DNA of 64,000 nt from Streptomyces davaonensis JCM 4913 (GTDB lineage: Bacteria > Actinomycetota > Actinomycetes > Streptomycetales > Streptomycetaceae): assembly GCF_000349325.1 (NCBI RefSeq), contig NC_020504.1, forward strand, positions 1,364,001 through 1,428,000, given 5' to 3'. Each line of letters starts with the position of its first letter. Position 1 is the first letter of the stretch. This document shows positions 60,154 to 64,000 of this stretch, in pieces. The position numbers and the translations under genes are program-made. Under the pieces are notes generated by a model. It did no database searches. It was not told the origin of the DNA and saw only the letters and a program-made list of their open reading frames with translations.

Positions 60154-61451
60154 TCCTGGCTGTTCCCTTCGTGGTCGTCGTGTGTGTGCCGGGCGGCCCG
60201 GCCGGAGCTGGTGCCGCGGGCAAAGGCGGCCATGCGGCGGGCGTTCTCCTCGGCGGAGCGGCCGCCGACCTCGTCGGCCGGTGCGGGCTGTGGCGCCGGT
60301 TGCCGTGCGGTGCGGCGGCGGCGCTTGGGGAGGCCGCCGAGGGTGGTCGCCTCCGTGGGTTCGGGCTCGGGCTCGGGTGTGAGCTCAGGTTCAGGTGCGG
60401 GTTCGGGATCGGGATCGGGATCGGGGGCGGCCGGATGGGCGATGGGGTCCGCGTCCAGGTGCGTGAGCAGGGCAGCCGGCAGGAACACAACGGCCCGTAC
60501 ACCGCCGTAGGGGGAGAGCGTGTCCACGGAGACGTTGAACCCGTACCGCTCGGTGAGCGCCCCGATGACGGCGAAGCCGAAGCGGGGCGGGTCGCCGAGG
60601 CGGGTGACGTCCACCGCGTGGGTGCCGGCGAGCAGTTCGGCGGCGTGCTCGGCCGCCCGGCCGTCCATGCCGACCCCGGCGTCGTCGATCACCACGCAGG
60701 CGCCGTTGTGCACGGTCTGGATGGTGACCTCGACGTTCGTGCCCGGCTGCGAGTGACGCGCGGCGTTGTCGAGCAGTTCGGCGACCGCGAGCACCACCGG
60801 TTCGACGGCGCGGCTCCGCACGGCGATGTCGACCTCGCCGTTGATGCGGATGCGCCGGTAGTCGCGGATGCGGGAGGTGGCGCCGCGGACGGCCTCGATG
60901 AGCGCGGAGGTGGCGCGCTGGCGGCCGGGCCACGAGCCGCACAGTACGGCGATGGCCTGGGCCCTGCGGCCGAACTGGGCGTTGGCGTGGTCGATTTCGA
61001 GCAGGTCGCGCAGCACGCCGGGGTTGTCGTGCCGGTCCTGCATCTCGGCGATGGACACCTGCTGCTCGTTGGCGAGGGCCTGGATGGAGCGCATGGACGC
61101 CTTCAGGGCGGCTTTGGCCGACTGGTCGGCGCGCGAGCGGGCATGCTCCACGGCACCGGCGAACCGTTCCAGCACGGCGTCGAGGCATTTCGCGAACTCG
61201 GTGTCGGCGAGCCGGTCGTCGAGCATGCCGACGGCCGGGAGCTGCTGATGGGCCGCGTCCTCCAAGGCCGGCAGCCGGGCCGAGACGAGATGGCGCAGTT
61301 CCTCGTCCCGGCCCCGCAGACGGTCGCTCAACGCAGTGTTCCGTCTGCGCTGCCGCGCGGAGATGCCGCGCTCGCGCACCAGCAGCACAGCGACGGCGAT
61401 CAGGCCCACGGCAAGGCACCAGAACACCGCCTCCGGTATCCGTTCCGTCAT
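60150..61451 (-). CDS. cvnA: Conservon sensor histidine kinase-like protein (CvnA)
   Basis: 433 residues, ATG with GAGGA upstream. A short N-terminal membrane helix (about 8-25), a coiled-coil region (about 30-130) and an ATPase domain (about 195-330) with LAVAELLDNAARHSQPG (N box) and VVIDDAGVGMD (G1). The C-terminus is a Pro/Glu/Asp-rich repeat (about 345-380) and a basic stretch KRRRRTARQ. There is no classical phospho-acceptor His domain, as usual for CvnA. It is the first gene of the conservon and divergent from the AraC-type gene. Confidence 0.93.
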   Translation of the reverse strand: MTERIPEAVFWCLAVGLIAVAVLLVRERGISARQRRRNTALSDRLRGRDEELRHLVSARLPALEDAAHQQLPAVGMLDDRLADTEFAKCLDAVLERFAGAVEHARSRADQSAKAALKASMRSIQALANEQQVSIAEMQDRHDNPGVLRDLLEIDHANAQFGRRAQAIAVLCGSWPGRQRATSALIEAVRGATSRIRDYRRIRINGEVDIAVRSRAVEPVVLAVAELLDNAARHSQPGTNVEVTIQTVHNGACVVIDDAGVGMDGRAAEHAAELLAGTHAVDVTRLGDPPRFGFAVIGALTERYGFNVSVDTLSPYGGVRAVVFLPAALLTHLDADPIAHPAAPDPDPDPEPAPEPELTPEPEPEPTEATTLGGLPKRRRRTARQPAPQPAPADEVGGRSAEENARRMAAFARGTSSGRAARHTHDDHEGNSQE

Positions 61452-61704
61452 CAAGTCCTCACAGCAGGTGGCGGGTCGACGGGCGCACGACGGTAGTGGC
61501 GCGTCCGGGCCCGCACTTGTCCGTGCGCGCAAGGAAGTTCCCGTGGGACGCAGGCACGTTCGTGGGACCGACCGATCGCGCCAGGCCTGCATGTGGCATA
61601 GGCCAATGAAGCCGCGACGAGTTCCGGAAACCGATTGCCGGTCCCTAGTCTGCGCCGAGTAACAGACATGGCCGTTCGGGTCACGTCGCAGCGAAGGGGA
61701 TGCG

Positions 61705-62661
61705 TTGCCCACGGGAAGCTACGTCGTGGAGACGACGAGGACCATCGAGGTCGCGGCACGCGAGCAGACCGACCTGTGGAGCGAGCGCGTCGGGACGTAC
61801 CAGACCCGGTTGGACTACAGGTACGGCCGCGCCGAGGTCTTCCGCGGCGAGATGATCCGCCGGCGCAGCGACACCTACCAGGTCGTCACATGGCACAGCG
61901 ACCAGATCGAGTACTCCCGCACCCCGGGCCTGATCCGCCAGGAGCCGGACCCCGACTACCGCTTCCTCTTCCCGCTCTCCGGCGAAATGCGGCTGCGCCA
62001 GGACGACCAGGAGGTGCGCCTGGCAGCGGGCACGGGCAGCCTCTTCACCCTGGGCGCGCCGTTCGAGCTCCAGCACAACGCGTCCCTGCGCGGCGTCATC
62101 ATGTCCATCCCGGCCCAGGAGATCGACGGCCCGCTGAACCAGAAAGCACCGCTGGCCACCGGCCTGGATCTCACCAAGGGGCTGGGCCGCGTCGTGCACG
62201 CCATGATGCGCAGCCTGGACGAGGAGTACGAACACCTCACCACCCCGCAGTTCGACGCCGTCTGCGACCGCGTCGTCGAACTCCTCCGCATGCTGGCCTG
62301 CGGCGACGACCGCCCCGACGTACCGGGACAGCTGACCGAGGTCGAGGCGATGGTCCGCCGCTACGTCCGCGACCACGCTGCCGACCCCGCCCTATCTGGT
62401 ACGTCCATGGCCCGCGCCCTGGGCTGGTCCCTCCGCCAGATCCAACTCGCCCTCCAGCAGGTGGGCACCACACCCCGCGACCTGATCCGCGAGGAGCGCC
62501 TGCGCCTGATCCGCGAGCGCCTCCTGTGCGTCGACTGCGACCACATGACGATCACGGACCTGGCCTACGCCTCGGGCTTCACCTCGGCCAGCGCCATGAG
62601 CACGGCCTTCCACCGCCGCTTCGGGGTGAGCCCCCGGGAGATGCGTCACAAGTCCCGCTGA
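61705..62661 (+). CDS. AraC-family regulator
   Basis: 318 residues from a TTG with GAAGGGG five bases upstream. N-terminal AraC-binding-like beta domain (about 25-180) and C-terminal two helix-turn-helix motifs (about 215-318). These read ARALGWSLRQIQLALQQVGTTPRDLIREERL and ITDLAYASGFTSASAMSTAFHRRFGVSP. Its divergent position suggests that it controls the conservon, though this is only an inference from position. Between the two starts are 253 bases with no gene. Confidence 0.9.
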   Translation: MPTGSYVVETTRTIEVAAREQTDLWSERVGTYQTRLDYRYGRAEVFRGEMIRRRSDTYQVVTWHSDQIEYSRTPGLIRQEPDPDYRFLFPLSGEMRLRQDDQEVRLAAGTGSLFTLGAPFELQHNASLRGVIMSIPAQEIDGPLNQKAPLATGLDLTKGLGRVVHAMMRSLDEEYEHLTTPQFDAVCDRVVELLRMLACGDDRPDVPGQLTEVEAMVRRYVRDHAADPALSGTSMARALGWSLRQIQLALQQVGTTPRDLIREERLRLIRERLLCVDCDHMTITDLAYASGFTSASAMSTAFHRRFGVSPREMRHKSR

Positions 62662-62804
62662 CCGCTGGATGCCGCATGGGGGCAGTGAGGCCGGACACAG
62701 TCTCGGGACTCCGTTGGAGGACGAGCGTGGTCACCCTGACCGTCTGGAACTTCGATGCGTCGGGGGAGAAGCGCAGAGAGAACACGCTGGATGGGTGACG
62801 CCAT

Positions 62805-63120
62805 CGGCCAGATGCCGGCTTGAAGCCCACGAGGATCGCCGCGAGCAGCAGGGCCTCCACCCTCACCGCGAACTGTGCCTTCACCGACCTGGCCGAGACG
62901 TACCGCATGACCCTCCACAACGGCGTCCTCGTCCACGCCCGCACCCGACACCCTGATCACGGCGCGGACCGGTCCCTCACTGTCAGCAAGCCGCGGCTGA
63001 TGGGTCTGCTCGCCGGAAAGTGGCCTGGAGGGCATGGAGCACACCGGCAATCCGGGCGTCCTGCACGCCCTCATGTCCGTCCTGGACGCCGACCTGGACT
63101 TCGCGATCGTCGCGCCCTGA
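62805..63120 (+). pseudogene. Remnant of an alkylsulfatase C-terminus
   Basis: In one frame ANCAFTDLAETYRMTLHNGV, then DRSLTVSKPRLMGLLAGK; then a frameshift near 63020; then GMEHTGNPGVLHALMSVLDA and DLDFAIVAP with a stop at 63118-63120. Together this matches the SCP2-like C-terminal domain of metallo-beta-lactamase-type alkylsulfatases. The catalytic domain is missing. It is a decayed gene fragment; the bases from 62662 to 62804 show nothing recognisable. Confidence 0.7.
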
Positions 63121-63177
63121 CAAGGTCGCCGCCGGAGCCGGGCTCCTGGATCGGAACTGTTCGTCTAGGGTCGTCAA

Positions 63178-64000
63178 ATGCCTGGTGACGACATATCCGA
63201 GCGAAGGAACGCCTTCGGAGACGCCCCTGGCGCCGCGGCAGCACGGCGTCGCAGATGGCTGGTGGGCTGTTCGATCGCCGTGATCGTGGCGGTGGGGGTG
63301 GGCTGGTACGCGTGGCCGACGAGCCAGGAGACGAGCACGGACCCCCACGTGCGCAACCCGGGCAAGGAACAGCCGATCTGCGCCTCGTCGGACGGGCGGA
63401 CGCTGTATGCGGACGTGGACGGCGACGGCGTGGTGGACGAGGTGCACGACAGCAGGGACCGTGACGGGCGCACGGTCGTTACGTTCGAGAAACCCGGCAA
63501 CAAGCAGGTCCGGCGCTCCGTGTGGTCGATCGTCACCACGGCGGACGGGCGCAGGAAGGCCCATGCGTCGCCCGACGAGGGATTCCGAGCGGCGTTCGGA
63601 GATTTCGACAACGACGGCCGCGTGGACATGGCCGTCACGTACACCGCACTCCCCAGGGGCGACGATCCGGTCGACTCGATGAGCATGGGCGTAGTGCACT
63701 GGGGGCCACTGGGCCGTGACCTCAAGGGCAGGAGCCGGGGTTCGATCCGGATGAGCCACGGTTACTACATCGACGGTCTGCGTGCGGTGGGGGGCACCAA
63801 GCCCAGTGCCAGTGCCAACTCGGGCCCCGCACGGCTGCTGATTCACCAGACGACCGGCGACGGCGCGTTCGAGACCTACCAAGGACAGAAACTCGGTCGT
63901 GATCTGGTGGTGCCGGATGAACCGTTGCCCCGGTGGGGGCAGGAATTCGCCGAGCAGAAGGACGGGTGGGCCGACCTGGGCGAGTGCCCGGCATCACCGC
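63178..64000 (+). CDS. Membrane-anchored protein with calcium-binding-like loops, 3' end outside window
   Basis: 274 residues are visible, open at the window edge. One N-terminal membrane helix (about 27-46, WLVGCSIAVIVAVGVGWYAW) puts the rest outside the cell. Two loops resemble EF-hand/FG-GAP calcium sites: DVDGDGVVDEVHD near 80 and FGDFDNDGRVDMAV near 140. The remainder is beta-rich with GYYIDGLRAVGG. The ATG at 63178 has no ribosome binding site and lies only eight bases after a TAGGGT (63164-63169), suggesting a leaderless mRNA. Function unknown. Confidence 0.75.
   Translation, partial: MPGDDISERRNAFGDAPGAAAARRRRWLVGCSIAVIVAVGVGWYAWPTSQETSTDPHVRNPGKEQPICASSDGRTLYADVDGDGVVDEVHDSRDRDGRTVVTFEKPGNKQVRRSVWSIVTTADGRRKAHASPDEGFRAAFGDFDNDGRVDMAVTYTALPRGDDPVDSMSMGVVHWGPLGRDLKGRSRGSIRMSHGYYIDGLRAVGGTKPSASANSGPARLLIHQTTGDGAFETYQGQKLGRDLVVPDEPLPRWGQEFAEQKDGWADLGECPASP

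Noticed and set aside
1..64000. CRISPR array, rRNA or tRNA genes
   Set aside because: No regularly spaced repeats and no tRNA-like or rRNA-like sequence were seen.

Overview
The window is high-GC actinobacterial DNA, almost certainly from a Streptomyces chromosome. The codon use, the conservon (cvnA-E with paired P450s), the lasso-peptide cluster, the many Tat/Sec-exported enzymes and lipoproteins, and the GTG/TTG starts with GGAGG-type ribosome binding sites all point that way. About 45 genes or gene remnants can be supported. Three insertion sequences, one MITE and several gene remnants mark much of the first 40 kb as accessory DNA.

Layout. 1-4.5 kb: the 5' part of a deacetylase-glycosyltransferase fusion, a PhoX-like Tat phosphatase and a small conserved protein. 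4.5-10.1 kb (minus): a universal stress protein, then a complete lasso-peptide operon read A-C-B1-B2-D, whose precursor core LLGRSGNDRLILSKN is citrulassin-like. 10.5-20.4 kb: an IS630 element with TA duplication, an exported GH5 cellulase, an exported SGNH hydrolase, a small membrane channel-like protein, an IS110 element, a divergent DoxX/LysR pair and a luciferase-like monooxygenase remnant. 20.4-22.7 kb (minus): an MmpS-like protein, an L,D-transpeptidase lipoprotein and an SMI1/KNR4 protein. 22.9-32.2 kb (plus): a 2,884-residue exported RHS/YD-repeat polymorphic toxin with a nuclease-like C-terminus and its putative immunity gene, followed by a second IS630 element.

33.8-43.5 kb (minus): an unusual sensory locus. 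It holds two paralogous DctP-type lipoproteins and one BMP-type lipoprotein, all without transporter permeases. With them are a NarL regulator beside a histidine kinase with a degenerate ATPase domain, an intact kinase beside a REC-only regulator, and a DUF6777-PASTA lipoprotein. A 219-bp MITE with CTAG duplication sits exactly at the stop codon of one lipoprotein gene. I regard this locus as the best candidate for an undescribed system: three extracellular ligand receptors feeding one active and one apparently inactive kinase.

43.7-48.6 kb: two divergent SpoIIE-type PP2C phosphatases with PAS/GAF sensors, one fused to an anti-sigma-type ATPase. 48.8-55.5 kb: two medium-chain dehydrogenases, an exported CSLREA beta-helix protein and a type-B carboxylesterase, with a TetR regulator and operator-like palindromes. 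56-62.7 kb: a conservon (cvnA-B-C-D-E, minus) whose P450 has lost the ExxR motif, meeting end to end a normal CYP154-like P450 on the other strand, and a divergent AraC-type regulator. 62.8-64 kb: an alkylsulfatase remnant and the 5' part of a membrane-anchored protein with calcium-binding-like loops.
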